64,000 bases of DNA from an uncultured Alphaproteobacteria bacterium (lineage in GTDB: Bacteria > Pseudomonadota > Alphaproteobacteria > HIMB59). Of the stretch, positions 31,120 to 41,300 are shown piece after piece. The stretch is from assembly GCA_902524245.1 (NCBI GenBank), contig CABZCN010000001.1, forward strand, positions 496,001-560,000, in the 5' to 3' direction. A program made the position numbers and the translations under genes. Below the pieces are notes generated by a model. The model saw nothing but the letters and a program-made list of their open reading frames with translations. It ran no database searches and had not been told where the DNA came from. The stretch's first letter is position 1; each line of letters begins with the position of its first letter.

Positions 31120-32157
31120 ATGAAATTCAAACCCTTAGGAAATACTGACCTTCAAGTTAGCCTTATTTGCCTTGGTACAATGACCTGGGGAGAGCAAAAT
31201 ACAGAAAATGAGGCTTTTGAGCAAATGGATTATTCTATGGAAAAAGGGGTCAATTTCTTTGATACCGCGGAATATTATTCAGTTAAAGGAAAAGAAAAAA
31301 CATATGGTGCTACTGAAAAAATAATTGGTAATTGGTTTAAACAGAAAAAAAACAGAGAGAAAGTAATATTAGCATCAAAAGTCGCAGGCCCTGATGTAAG
31401 ATGGATTAGAGGAGGTGGCCTACAATTTAATGAGAAACATTTCACCGAAGCATTAGAGGGAAGCCTGCAAAGATTACAAACAGATTATATTGATCTTTAT
31501 CAACTACATTGGCCAGAGAGAAAAACAAATTTTTTTGGAAGGTTGGGATATAAAAATTACAAAGAGGAAAAAGATTGGACACCCTTCGAAGAAATTTTAG
31601 AAACAGCAAAAAAATTTATCGATCAAGGTAAGATTAGATATCTAGGCTTATCTAATGAAACCCCCTATGGCTTATCCAATTACATCAACTTGTCTAAATA
31701 TAAAAACCTACCAAGAGTTATGTCTGTCCAAAATCCATATAGTTTATTAAACAGAACTTATGAGGTTGGTATGTCTGAAATATCCATTAGAGATCAGGTA
31801 GGTTTGTTAGCTTACTCTCCTTTAGCTTGCGGGGTGTTAACTGGAAAATATAGAAATTCAAAAAAACCTGACGGTGCACGCTTAACAATTTGGGACGATT
31901 GGACTAGGTACACTAATGAGAGATCAATTGTTGCTACAGAGCAATATTGTAAAATTGCAGAGGATAACGGGCTTACTCCAACTGAACTATCACTTGCATT
32001 TGTTAACCAACAAGATTTTGTCACAAGTAATATTATTGGCGCAACAAAAATGGATCAGTTAAAAGAAAATATAAATTCAGTAGATATACAACTATCAAAA
32101 GAAATTATTGATGAAATTAATGATGTACATGAAAACAATCCATCACCTGCACCTTAA
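31120..32157 (+). CDS. Aldo/keto reductase (Tas-like)
   Basis: LGTMTWGEQNTENEAFEQMDYSMEKGVNFFDTAEYYS; TDYIDLYQLHWPER. Confidence 0.93.
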   Translation: MKFKPLGNTDLQVSLICLGTMTWGEQNTENEAFEQMDYSMEKGVNFFDTAEYYSVKGKEKTYGATEKIIGNWFKQKKNREKVILASKVAGPDVRWIRGGGLQFNEKHFTEALEGSLQRLQTDYIDLYQLHWPERKTNFFGRLGYKNYKEEKDWTPFEEILETAKKFIDQGKIRYLGLSNETPYGLSNYINLSKYKNLPRVMSVQNPYSLLNRTYEVGMSEISIRDQVGLLAYSPLACGVLTGKYRNSKKPDGARLTIWDDWTRYTNERSIVATEQYCKIAEDNGLTPTELSLAFVNQQDFVTSNIIGATKMDQLKENINSVDIQLSKEIIDEINDVHENNPSPAP

Positions 32158-32160
32158 GCT

Positions 32161-32403
32161 ATGACTGATTGGCCAAAAGACAATAAGGGTAGATTGACAA
32201 AAACTTTTGAATTCAAAAACTACAGAAAAAGCTTTGCCTTTACTAGCCAAGTGGCGATGTTATCCGAGAAAAAAAATCATCATCCTCAAATTATTTTAGA
32301 TTACGGAACTGTTACAATTTTCCTTATTTCCCACGATGTTCAAAAAGTTACCCAAAGAGACCTAGATTTAGCAGAGCAAATCGATAAACTTTATCAAGAA
32401 TGA
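32161..32403 (+). CDS. 4a-hydroxytetrahydrobiopterin dehydratase (PCD/DCoH)
   Basis: FAFTSQVAMLSEKKNHHPQIILDYGTVTIFLISHD. Confidence 0.9.
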   Translation: MTDWPKDNKGRLTKTFEFKNYRKSFAFTSQVAMLSEKKNHHPQIILDYGTVTIFLISHDVQKVTQRDLDLAEQIDKLYQE

Positions 32404-32798
32404 TTTACCTTATAGGTATTCCTGGTTTAATTCCTTTTTATCTTTGTTTTTACAACATCGATTTAATATTTCTTGATTTTGATAAAGACATGTTCGTTTA
32501 TTACTCTGCAGTCATAATGTCATTTTTGGGTGCAGTGTATTGGGGTGTTTATCTTCAATCAAAAAATAATATTGCAATTTTGTTTAGTGTTTGCCCAGCT
32601 GTTTATGCATTTTTGGTTTTAGCATTTGACTTAAAATTTGGTGAAACTATAGGGCTTTTTATAGCAGGTTATTTTATTGTTTTATGCTTTGATTTCTTTT
32701 TTTATTTCAAAGAAAAAATAATTAAAACTGATTACTTTATTTTGAGGTTAATACTAACAGCAGGTATTGCTCCAGCACATATTCTATATATTTTATAA
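32400..32798 (+). CDS. DUF3429-like membrane protein
   Basis: Multi-TM; YYSAVIMSFLGAVYWG. Confidence 0.6.
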   Translation: MIYLIGIPGLIPFYLCFYNIDLIFLDFDKDMFVYYSAVIMSFLGAVYWGVYLQSKNNIAILFSVCPAVYAFLVLAFDLKFGETIGLFIAGYFIVLCFDFFFYFKEKIIKTDYFILRLILTAGIAPAHILYIL

Positions 32799-32804
32799 TT
32801 AAAA

Positions 32805-33419
32805 TTAGTTAGCGATTAAATTTAATAGTTTACCAAATTTACCGGAGAATTTAATTTTACCGTGAGTATAAGCTAGTCCAATACAACCAGTTTTTGCATC
32901 ACCAACAGGTGTATGATTATGATCATCACTTCTTACTTGAACAGATCCTTGTTTATAATCGCCATACTCATCACTATAAGAACCGTGTAAAACTAAAAAA
33001 CTCTCATTGCCTTCATGTGTGTGCTGAGGAATTTTTGCACCAGGCATTACGTGGATAAGTTCTAGTTTTTCATTGTTGTCCTTGGGGAGTATAGAAGCAA
33101 CTTTAACATCCTTAAAAGATTTCCACTTAATATTTTTATTTTTTAAGTGGGATCTTAAAGTAATTGGTAATTGACTTAACAAAGGATCATGCTCCTCATC
33201 AATTTGAGGTGATGAAGTTTCATTTTTTGTTTGATCTAAAACTTTATCCCATAATTCATTAGAGAGGGGCAAGGTATCAGACTTATCTAAAAAATAACCA
33301 CCCACCTCATTCATCGCAGAGTTTAGAGATTTGTTCTCAGGATCAACTTCGGCCAAGCACTGCTGGAAAATAAGACTTGCAGGTGAATTTACGGGTGTAC
33401 TAAGAATTTCGAATGTCAT
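32805..33419 (-). CDS. ChrR-family anti-sigma factor (cupin)
   Basis: Cupin motif MPGAKIPQHTHEGNESFLVLHGSYSDEYGDYKQGSVQVRSDDHNHTP; adjacent to an ECF sigma gene. Confidence 0.85.
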   Translation of the reverse strand: MTFEILSTPVNSPASLIFQQCLAEVDPENKSLNSAMNEVGGYFLDKSDTLPLSNELWDKVLDQTKNETSSPQIDEEHDPLLSQLPITLRSHLKNKNIKWKSFKDVKVASILPKDNNEKLELIHVMPGAKIPQHTHEGNESFLVLHGSYSDEYGDYKQGSVQVRSDDHNHTPVGDAKTGCIGLAYTHGKIKFSGKFGKLLNLIAN

Positions 33420-33421
33420 TT

Positions 33422-34021
33422 TTAATTAACCATACTTCCGCCGTCATTATTTAGATTAACCATACTGCCGTCTTGTTCCAATTTGCCGCGGATCTTCTCT
33501 AATGCTAGTCGAATTCTTGACTTTACAGTGCCTAATGGGATTTTGGTGATCTCAGCGATTTCACCATGAGATTTCTCCTCGAAGAAATTCATTTTTAGCA
33601 GATCTAGTTGATCTTTTGGTAGATCATCTAAATATTGTGCCACCATTTCAAACTTTTGATCATGTTCTATATTCTCATCCGCTTTAGACTCAACGGGAGG
33701 CAAAATGGCAGTCTCAATATCCTCCAAGACCGCTTTTCTGGTTTTTCTTAAAATATCAATTTTCTTGTTCCGAGCGATAGTATAAATCCATGTGCTTGGT
33801 GAAGCTACAGACGGGTCATAATAATCAGCTTTAGTCCAGATAATCGTCATGGTTTCTTGGATGATTTCTTCTGCGACTGCATCATCTGCACCTGACTTCA
33901 TTAAAAAAGACTTTAGCCTTGGACCAAAATAATCAAAAATTTTTTTAAAACTCCCAATATCCTGCCTTTCAGCAATATTCTTAAGGGCCTCCACAAAGGG
34001 ATTTTTAACTTTTACCATCAA
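33422..34021 (-). CDS. ECF RNA polymerase sigma factor (RpoE/SigK-like)
   Basis: ETMTIIWTKADYYDPSVASPSTWIYTIARNKKIDILRK (region 2) and KSHGEIAEITKIPLGTVKSRIRLALEKIR (region 4). Confidence 0.92.
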   Translation of the reverse strand: MMVKVKNPFVEALKNIAERQDIGSFKKIFDYFGPRLKSFLMKSGADDAVAEEIIQETMTIIWTKADYYDPSVASPSTWIYTIARNKKIDILRKTRKAVLEDIETAILPPVESKADENIEHDQKFEMVAQYLDDLPKDQLDLLKMNFFEEKSHGEIAEITKIPLGTVKSRIRLALEKIRGKLEQDGSMVNLNNDGGSMVN

Positions 34022-34097
34022 TCTCTCCGCCTATATCTTTCCATTTATTATTTTAAAAATCAATCTTAATTGGTATATTCTCTGACATTAAATCACC

Positions 34098-34574
34098 ATG
34101 TTTAAAAAAAAATTATTATACTTAAGTTTATGCTTATCTCTTTTTGTAAGCAATTTGTTTGCTACCCACTCCATCGACTTTGAGCATGGCAAGTGGTCTT
34201 TTAAAAAAATAAACAACAAAACATGTTCAATTTTCCAAGTACCTACATCAGAAAAAGGTGACTACACAAATAGAGGTTCAGTAATTTTTTATGTGTTTAA
34301 AGAAGGCGCAGCTGAATACGTAAGAATAGATGCTGGTTATCCTTATGACTCACAAAAATATGTTAAAGTAACTATTGACTCAAAAAATTATCAATTTTTC
34401 GGAGAAGATGACTCAGCATGGTCAATGGCAGATGATACTGTCATCATTGATGCTTTAAAAGCTGGCAAAAAAATGACAGTTATTGGATATTCTAAAAGAG
34501 GCACAGAGACATCAGATACATACACGTTAATAGGTTTTACTAACGCGTATAATTCTCTTCAACAAGACTGCTAA
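34098..34574 (+). CDS. Invasion-associated locus B (IalB)-like periplasmic protein
   Basis: Signal peptide; [17 protein letters not shown] and [34 protein letters not shown]. Confidence 0.6.
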   Translation: MFKKKLLYLSLCLSLFVSNLFATHSIDFEHGKWSFKKINNKTCSIFQVPTSEKGDYTNRGSVIFYVFKEGAAEYVRIDAGYPYDSQKYVKVTIDSKNYQFFGEDDSAWSMADDTVIIDALKAGKKMTVIGYSKRGTETSDTYTLIGFTNAYNSLQQDC

Positions 34575-34579
34575 AAAAA

Positions 34580-35773
34580 ATGAAAAATAAAATTGTTTTA
34601 GCCTACTCAGGCGGCTTGGATACAAGTGTCATATTAAAGTGGTTGCAAACTGAATATAATGCAGATGTAATCGCCTACGCAGCAGATCTTGGCCAAGGAG
34701 CAGAATTAACTGAAGCAAAAACCAAAGCAAAAAAACTTGGTGCAAAGAAAATATACATTGAAAATTTAAAAGAGGAATTTGTTCGCGATTATGTTTTTCC
34801 AATGTTTCGTTGTAATACGATATATGAGGGCGAATATCTTTTAGGGACATCAATTGCTCGACCATTAATAGCAAAAAGACAAATTGAAATTGCAAAAAAG
34901 GAAAAAGCTAATGCTGTCTCCCATGGAGCAACAGGTAAAGGAAATGACCAAGTGCGTTTTGAATTTTCTTACTATGCTCTAGAACCCAAAATAAAAGTCA
35001 TTGCACCTTGGAGAGAGTGGGATTTGTCATCAAGAACTAAATTGTTGGAATTTGCTGCTAAAAACAAAATCCCAATCATGAAACATAATAAAAAAGAGGC
35101 CCCTTATAGTGTCGATGCAAATGTTCTTCATCGATCAGCAGAAGGAAAAATCTTGGAAGACCCCTGGAAAAGACCGCCTGAAAACGTTTTTGGAATTTCT
35201 AAAAGCCCACAGTCAGCACCAAACAAAGAGACAGTAATAACTATTCAGTTTAAAAATGGAGATCCCATTGCTATTAACGGCAAAAAACTCTCACCATTTA
35301 ATCTACTAGAAAAGCTAAATAATCTTGGAGCAGCAAACGGAATTGGAAGAGTGGATATTGTAGAAAATAGATACGTAGGCATTAAATCACGTGGTGTCTA
35401 TGAAACACCTGGTGGTACAATTCTTCTCAAAGCCCATCGTGCAATGGAAAGCATTACTCTGGATAGAGAGGAAGTTTTTACAAAAGACGAACTCATGCCT
35501 AAATATGCAAGGTTAATTTACAATGGTTATTGGTTTGCACCAGAAAGAGTAATGATGCAAAAAGCAATCGACGCCACTCAGAAAAGAGTAAACGGTGAGG
35601 TAAAATTAGTTCTTTATAAAGGTAATGTGACTGTTATCGGAAGAAAATCTCCTAATAGTCTATACGATGAAAATCTAGCAACCTTTGAGTCCTCAAATTA
35701 TGATCAAAGAGATGCAGAGGGTTTTATAAAACTTAACGCGTTAAGACTCAAAAAGAATAAAATTAAATTTTAA
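34580..35773 (+). CDS. argG: Argininosuccinate synthase
   Basis: [35 protein letters not shown]. Confidence 0.97.
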   Translation: MKNKIVLAYSGGLDTSVILKWLQTEYNADVIAYAADLGQGAELTEAKTKAKKLGAKKIYIENLKEEFVRDYVFPMFRCNTIYEGEYLLGTSIARPLIAKRQIEIAKKEKANAVSHGATGKGNDQVRFEFSYYALEPKIKVIAPWREWDLSSRTKLLEFAAKNKIPIMKHNKKEAPYSVDANVLHRSAEGKILEDPWKRPPENVFGISKSPQSAPNKETVITIQFKNGDPIAINGKKLSPFNLLEKLNNLGAANGIGRVDIVENRYVGIKSRGVYETPGGTILLKAHRAMESITLDREEVFTKDELMPKYARLIYNGYWFAPERVMMQKAIDATQKRVNGEVKLVLYKGNVTVIGRKSPNSLYDENLATFESSNYDQRDAEGFIKLNALRLKKNKIKF

Positions 35774-35787
35774 ATTATAATAATGAG

Positions 35788-38193
35788 TTAACCTCTGGTT
35801 AAGAAGTAATCAGAAATTCCAAGATCCATTAAGTCGGCAATTACATTGATGATTTGATCTTTATGTTCAGGGCCTACCAAAATTCTATACATCACAGGAT
35901 CAGAAACTAACGTTGGTCTTACTTCAACTCGAGTCCCCAATTTTTTAGAAATATCTGCGGCAACTATTTCAGATACATTCTCTTTTTTAAATGCACCAAC
36001 TTGGATAAACGCAGATTGATTTGGATCATAAGAAGTCATCGACTCAATTTGGCCAGTCAGGCTATCCGTCAGGGCTGAAATAACAACCTTTTGATTTGGT
36101 TTAGGTTTTGATTTTACTTTGAAACTGGAGTCAAAGATAACATCAATGGCCTCTTCAAGATTTTGACTTTCTTTGAAATTAAGAGCGGCGATGAGTGAGT
36201 CTAACAGTTCTTCATTTACTACTTCCTCTCTATTGATTATTTCTTCTAATTTTTCTTCCAATGCTTGATTTAAAGCATTCAACTGATCTTCATTAACAGT
36301 TTCTGTTTCTATGATTTTTTCTTCAGGTATTGATTTTTGATTTTGATCATTAACATCCCAGTTTAATGTGAATGTATCTGAAATATTTGTTATATCGTTA
36401 CTGGCTTCAATAGTCAGATCTAGTGAACCAGCGCTTACAGGTGGGTTACCCACAAAAGTATATTGCGATGGTAAGAAAATAAGCCATGATGGTAAGATAT
36501 CACCATTTGCCATTTTCACACTGTATCTGGTTTTTCCGCTACCTTCTAAGTAAAAAGACTTTTCATCAAATTTAAATATGAAATCAACAAAATTATAATT
36601 AGATAAATTAATATTATCCTCTGCAATCTTTGCTGTTTGAACAAGGACTGGGTTTTGATCGTTTAAAGGTATAGCTACAAAAGAATTATATTTTTTGGTC
36701 CATTGGTTTAAGTTGTCTCTCAGAGCAATCGCTAAGTCCGCATCACTAATTTCTGATAAATTATTAGGTGTAAAATTCATACCCACTGATGAATATAATG
36801 TACCCAGACTGTATTGCATTTCAGCATACGCAATATCATTTCTTAGACGAGATACTAGTAAACTTGCTTCTTCTCTGATCAATTCTAACTCACCAAATCG
36901 AGATATCTTTTGTGCGTTGGATATCAAGTCATTAATTCTTTGAGCCACATTTAAATAGTGCTTTGCGTTACTGTATTCTCTTAAAGTTTGTGCGTAGTTA
37001 ATATTGGCAATATGCACTTGAGATAAAACAGTCATTGAGACTGCTAGTCGCTGTTCTTCTATGAGTTTTTCATTAATCTTATTTATGTCATTTATGTTAC
37101 CAGCTTGGAAAATATTCAATAAATTCGCTCCAAATACAGCACCGTATTCTACATTGTCCTTATTAAGTAAATATTTATTAGAGTCATAAGTCCAAGTAGC
37201 ATTAAATTTTAAAGAAGGGAAAAGAGATAGCATTGATGCTCGTGCCTCTTGAGCAGTAACTTTCTCTTGGTATCTTACTTCGAGTAACTCTGGTCTTGAA
37301 AACAAAGCTGCTTCTTCTTGTTCTTCTAAAGTCATGTTGAGCTCTGTTAACGGTTGGTCAGTTTTAACTAAAACATACTCTTGATTTGGCAACAAGCCGA
37401 GTAATTTAGATAGCTGTGCTCGTGAGTCCATTAAGGCTCGACGCTGTGTATTTAAAATTTGTAAAACATCTAAGAGTTCTTTTTGATAAAGTAATGCATC
37501 CATTGGAGAACTGATTAGAAGCTCTTCGATGTACTCATAATCATCTAATGCCGTATTGACTCGATCCATTAAAGGATTGATTTCACTCAACAACTCATCT
37601 GCTGAAAGTGTTTTCCAATACGCATAAATAACTTCTTTAGTTAAATTGTGGATAGCTTTTCGCTCGAGCTCTTTTGAGATTAAATATTTATCTGCTTGTT
37701 GACCTGCTCTAACATAAGACAAACCAAAATCTAAAGCATTCCAAGTAAAACCTATATCGTAATTATTGGAAGGTGTTTGCTGTGATAATGAATACGTCGG
37801 GTTATCTGCTATTTGTGCTGCAGACTTATTCTCCTCAATCTCAGTTTCCATATTAACACTTGTAGAAGCGGGGTGGTTTTCTAAAACTTTATAACCTGCG
37901 TTGACTGATAATTTTGGTAGCATATCGAACTTCACCACATCCATTTGACCCTGACTTAAAGCAGAGTCCATTAAGTTTAATCTTAGATCGCGATTATTTT
38001 TAATGGCAATTGCAATTGCTTGATATAGGTCAATTTCAAGAGGCGCTGCTTTCGAAGTTTCTTTTAAATATTCATAGTCCTCTTGAGAGGATAATTGGAC
38101 TTGCTCTTTAATTAGCGGTTCTGGCGTTTGACTGCACGCCCCCACTAACAAGAAAAGAGACATTAATAATATAATAGCTTTAAATAACTTCAT
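35788..38193 (-). CDS. TolC-family outer-membrane efflux lipoprotein with Ig/cadherin-like domain and C-terminal SPOR-like domain
   Basis: Lipobox LLVGAC with preferred ATG at 38193 (ORF track opens at 38226); TolC/OEP repeats (ALDYGLSYVRAGQQAD-type region, EQEEAALFSRPELLEVRYQ); C-terminal AFIQVGAFKKENVSEIVAADISKKLGTRVEVRP...YRILVGP resembles SPOR. Confidence 0.85.
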   Translation of the reverse strand: MKLFKAIILLMSLFLLVGACSQTPEPLIKEQVQLSSQEDYEYLKETSKAAPLEIDLYQAIAIAIKNNRDLRLNLMDSALSQGQMDVVKFDMLPKLSVNAGYKVLENHPASTSVNMETEIEENKSAAQIADNPTYSLSQQTPSNNYDIGFTWNALDFGLSYVRAGQQADKYLISKELERKAIHNLTKEVIYAYWKTLSADELLSEINPLMDRVNTALDDYEYIEELLISSPMDALLYQKELLDVLQILNTQRRALMDSRAQLSKLLGLLPNQEYVLVKTDQPLTELNMTLEEQEEAALFSRPELLEVRYQEKVTAQEARASMLSLFPSLKFNATWTYDSNKYLLNKDNVEYGAVFGANLLNIFQAGNINDINKINEKLIEEQRLAVSMTVLSQVHIANINYAQTLREYSNAKHYLNVAQRINDLISNAQKISRFGELELIREEASLLVSRLRNDIAYAEMQYSLGTLYSSVGMNFTPNNLSEISDADLAIALRDNLNQWTKKYNSFVAIPLNDQNPVLVQTAKIAEDNINLSNYNFVDFIFKFDEKSFYLEGSGKTRYSVKMANGDILPSWLIFLPSQYTFVGNPPVSAGSLDLTIEASNDITNISDTFTLNWDVNDQNQKSIPEEKIIETETVNEDQLNALNQALEEKLEEIINREEVVNEELLDSLIAALNFKESQNLEEAIDVIFDSSFKVKSKPKPNQKVVISALTDSLTGQIESMTSYDPNQSAFIQVGAFKKENVSEIVAADISKKLGTRVEVRPTLVSDPVMYRILVGPEHKDQIINVIADLMDLGISDYFLTRG

Positions 38194-38254
38194 TATTTTC
38201 CCGCAAAAAGCATGATAAAATCTCATAATTTAAGCTTTCAGACAATATAAAAAT

Positions 38255-38271
38255 GACCCAAATTGGGTAAC
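38255..38271. promoter_or_regulatory. Operator-like palindrome, site 1, between divergent TolC and giant-protein genes
   Basis: ACCCAAATTGGGT (38256-38268): 6-bp inverted arms around one A, followed by AACAAATTA. Confidence 0.6.
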
Positions 38272-38337
38272 AAATTATAAAATAACCCTGATTTTATTGT
38301 ATTATCCACTAGCTAAATAAGATGAGGAAAACGGGTT

Positions 38338-41300
38338 TTGGGCAAAGATAATAAAAATTATCCACAGCTACACATTCAGTTGTTGGAGCCAAGAATTATG
38401 TTCGATGGTGCTGCGGTTTATACTGCAAGCGAAGCCTTGGACATGCTTGGTGATCAACAATCACTGCAAGTTGATGAAAAAAATCTTTCCTCAGATTTAA
38501 ATCCCATCATTGAAAATTCAAAATCTAGAAAAGAAATTGTTTTTATTGATAGTGGTGTAGACAACTATCAAACTATCGTTGATGCAATTGACTCTTCTAA
38601 ATCTATTTATCTCATCGACTCTAACGAGAATGGATTTGATAAAATGCAAAACGTTCTACAAGGACAGAGTGATGTTGATGCGGTACATATAATAGGACAC
38701 GCGAGTGCAGGACAAGTAGTCTTAGGTAATTCTATTTTAAATGCTGACACAATTAATTCTTTTAGTAACACCCTGCAGTCCATTGGAAATTCTTTAACAC
38801 CAGACGGTGATCTTTTATTTTATGGTTGTAACTTAGCGCAAGGGGAACAAGGAAAATTACTCATTCAACAAATTGGAAATATCACACAAGCTGATATCGC
38901 AGCATCAGATGATGTGACTGGTAAAGATGGAGACTGGTTACTGGAAGTTGAAAAAGGAATTATTGAAGCTAAGAGTTTAGAAGTTAATCATTACGACTCC
39001 AATCTTGTAAGTCTAGCTGGAGTCTCATCAAGTAGTGGTTTTGTTGTTGAGTCGGGGACTGATTTGAGAGCAGGTCAAAATGCTGCGAACACAGCTTCTA
39101 ACGCAAGTGATCACACAGATGGATACAAACCCTATGTTGTTGCACTAGAGAGAGAGAATTTAACGACTGGTTCTTTTGACTTTTATAAACAAAGCATTAC
39201 TGGCACGGGGTTTGACGAGAGCAACAGTGGTGTAGATAATAATAATAGCCCAGACATTACCTCCAACACAACGACAGTCACTGCCTCAACATCCAACCCT
39301 TTAAACGTCTACTATATTATGGCCACTGAAAGCACAGGAAGATCAACCGTGAGATCAATCACGTTTGACGGCGAAATTGTTGGTGTTTGGTTCAATATGG
39401 AGAATATTATTGAATATTCATCGGTGGATAAAGACGGCGCCACATACCACACTATTAATCAACACGGAAATGGTAATAAAAATGCTTTTAGTACGGAAGG
39501 TCTTAAAACAAATTGGGGGACCAACATAACAATAACCTCAAAACCTGTCGTAAGTGGACAATCATACAAAAGTGACTGGTTCGGTGTGGATACAGACTCC
39601 AATACTTTGTATGTAGGATTTAATAATAACGCCAAACACGGTGACATCATCAGAGTGTTTGCTAAATCAGGTAACAATGCACCGGTAGCTGTTGATGACA
39701 CAGATAGTGTTAATGAAGATGCAACGGTAACTAAAACATCTTCTCAAAATGACGCCCTTAATGATGATAGCGATGCTGATGGAGATACAATCACTGTCAC
39801 TCAAATTAAACCAAGTGGAGGATCTAACTCTGCTGTTTCGTCAGGGAGCTCCTATAATAGTAGTGGTACTACAGTAACTGGCACGTACGGCCAATTAACC
39901 ATCGGCGCAGATGGTTCTTATACCTATATTGCAAACCAAGCTGCAGCAGATGCTTTGGATGAGGGCACGGGAGGTAATGCAAGTGATACTGTAACTGACG
40001 TCTTTGTCTATACAATTTCCGATGGCAATGGTGGAACAGATACTGCAAATATCACAATTACTATTACAGGCGTTAACGATACTCCAACAGCTGTGAATGA
40101 CTTTGGTGCGGTGACTGAGGACTTGACCATTACCATAACTAATGATGAGAGTGGAAATCTCTCCGGCTCTTATGATACTCACGATGAGCACTCAGGTGAC
40201 ATTTTATCAAATGATACTGACCCCGATGCCTCACCTACTCACACCGTTACAGCCGTTCGAATTGGCTCCGTTGCAGGATCGGGAACAGCAGGAACAGTTG
40301 GATCTGCATTAACAGGCACTTATGGTCAGCTGACTTTAAATGCTAATGGTTCATATTCTTACACTGCAAATCAAGATGCAGCAGATGCATTGGATGTAGG
40401 TGATACTGTCTCTGATTATTTTAATTACACGATGGACGATGAGCATGATGATACTAGCACTGCTGTTATAAGAATTTACATATTAGGTGCCAACGACACT
40501 CCTGTTGCTAGAGACGATCAAGGTTTAATTTCGGAGGGTAGCACTTTAACTGTTTCAAATGGCGACAATGCTAATGAAAGTGGAGGCACTTATGATTCTA
40601 CAGGTGAGCATACAGGTGATGTGATAGATACCAGCCTTGCAGGATCTCAAGATACCGATGCAGATGCGAGTGCTAGCTTAGTCGTCTCAGCAATTCGAAC
40701 AGGACGAGAAAGCGCTGCGGCTGCTACGTTTGTTGATAGCAAAAGCGTGCAATCTGGAATAACAGGAGGTATAGCCTTTAACACTGATGGCACCAAAATG
40801 TTTGTGGCGAATGTCGCTAACGATGATGTCGATGAATATACACTTTCAACCGGCTTTGATGTTTCAACAGCATCTTATGACAGTAATTTTAGTGTCGCCT
40901 CTCAAGATGGAGGCCCCAACGGAATAGCTTTTAATACCGACGGTACAAAAATGTTCATTGCTGGAAAACAAACTGATAGTATTTATGAATATACTTTATC
41001 AACGGGCTTTGATGTTTCAACAGCATCTTATGACAGTAGTTTTAGTATCGCCTCTCAAGAAGGCTCAGTAACAGATTTAGCATTTAACACAGACGGAACT
41101 AAAATGTTTATTGTGGGAACAGATGACGATACCGTTGACGAATACAATCTTTCTACTGGTTTTGATGTCTCAACTGCATCTTATGTAGATGGTTTCAGTG
41201 TTCAATCCCAAGAAACTGTTCCTACTGGTTTAGAATTTAGCGCTGATGGAAAAAGAATGTTTATCACAGGTAACAATGGAGATGACGTTACTGAATATAA

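Noticed and set aside
32805-34021. ECF sigma/ChrR pair as a novel regulatory system
   Set aside because: This is the well-known ECF-ChrR (singlet-oxygen/oxidative stress type) arrangement; listed as features only.
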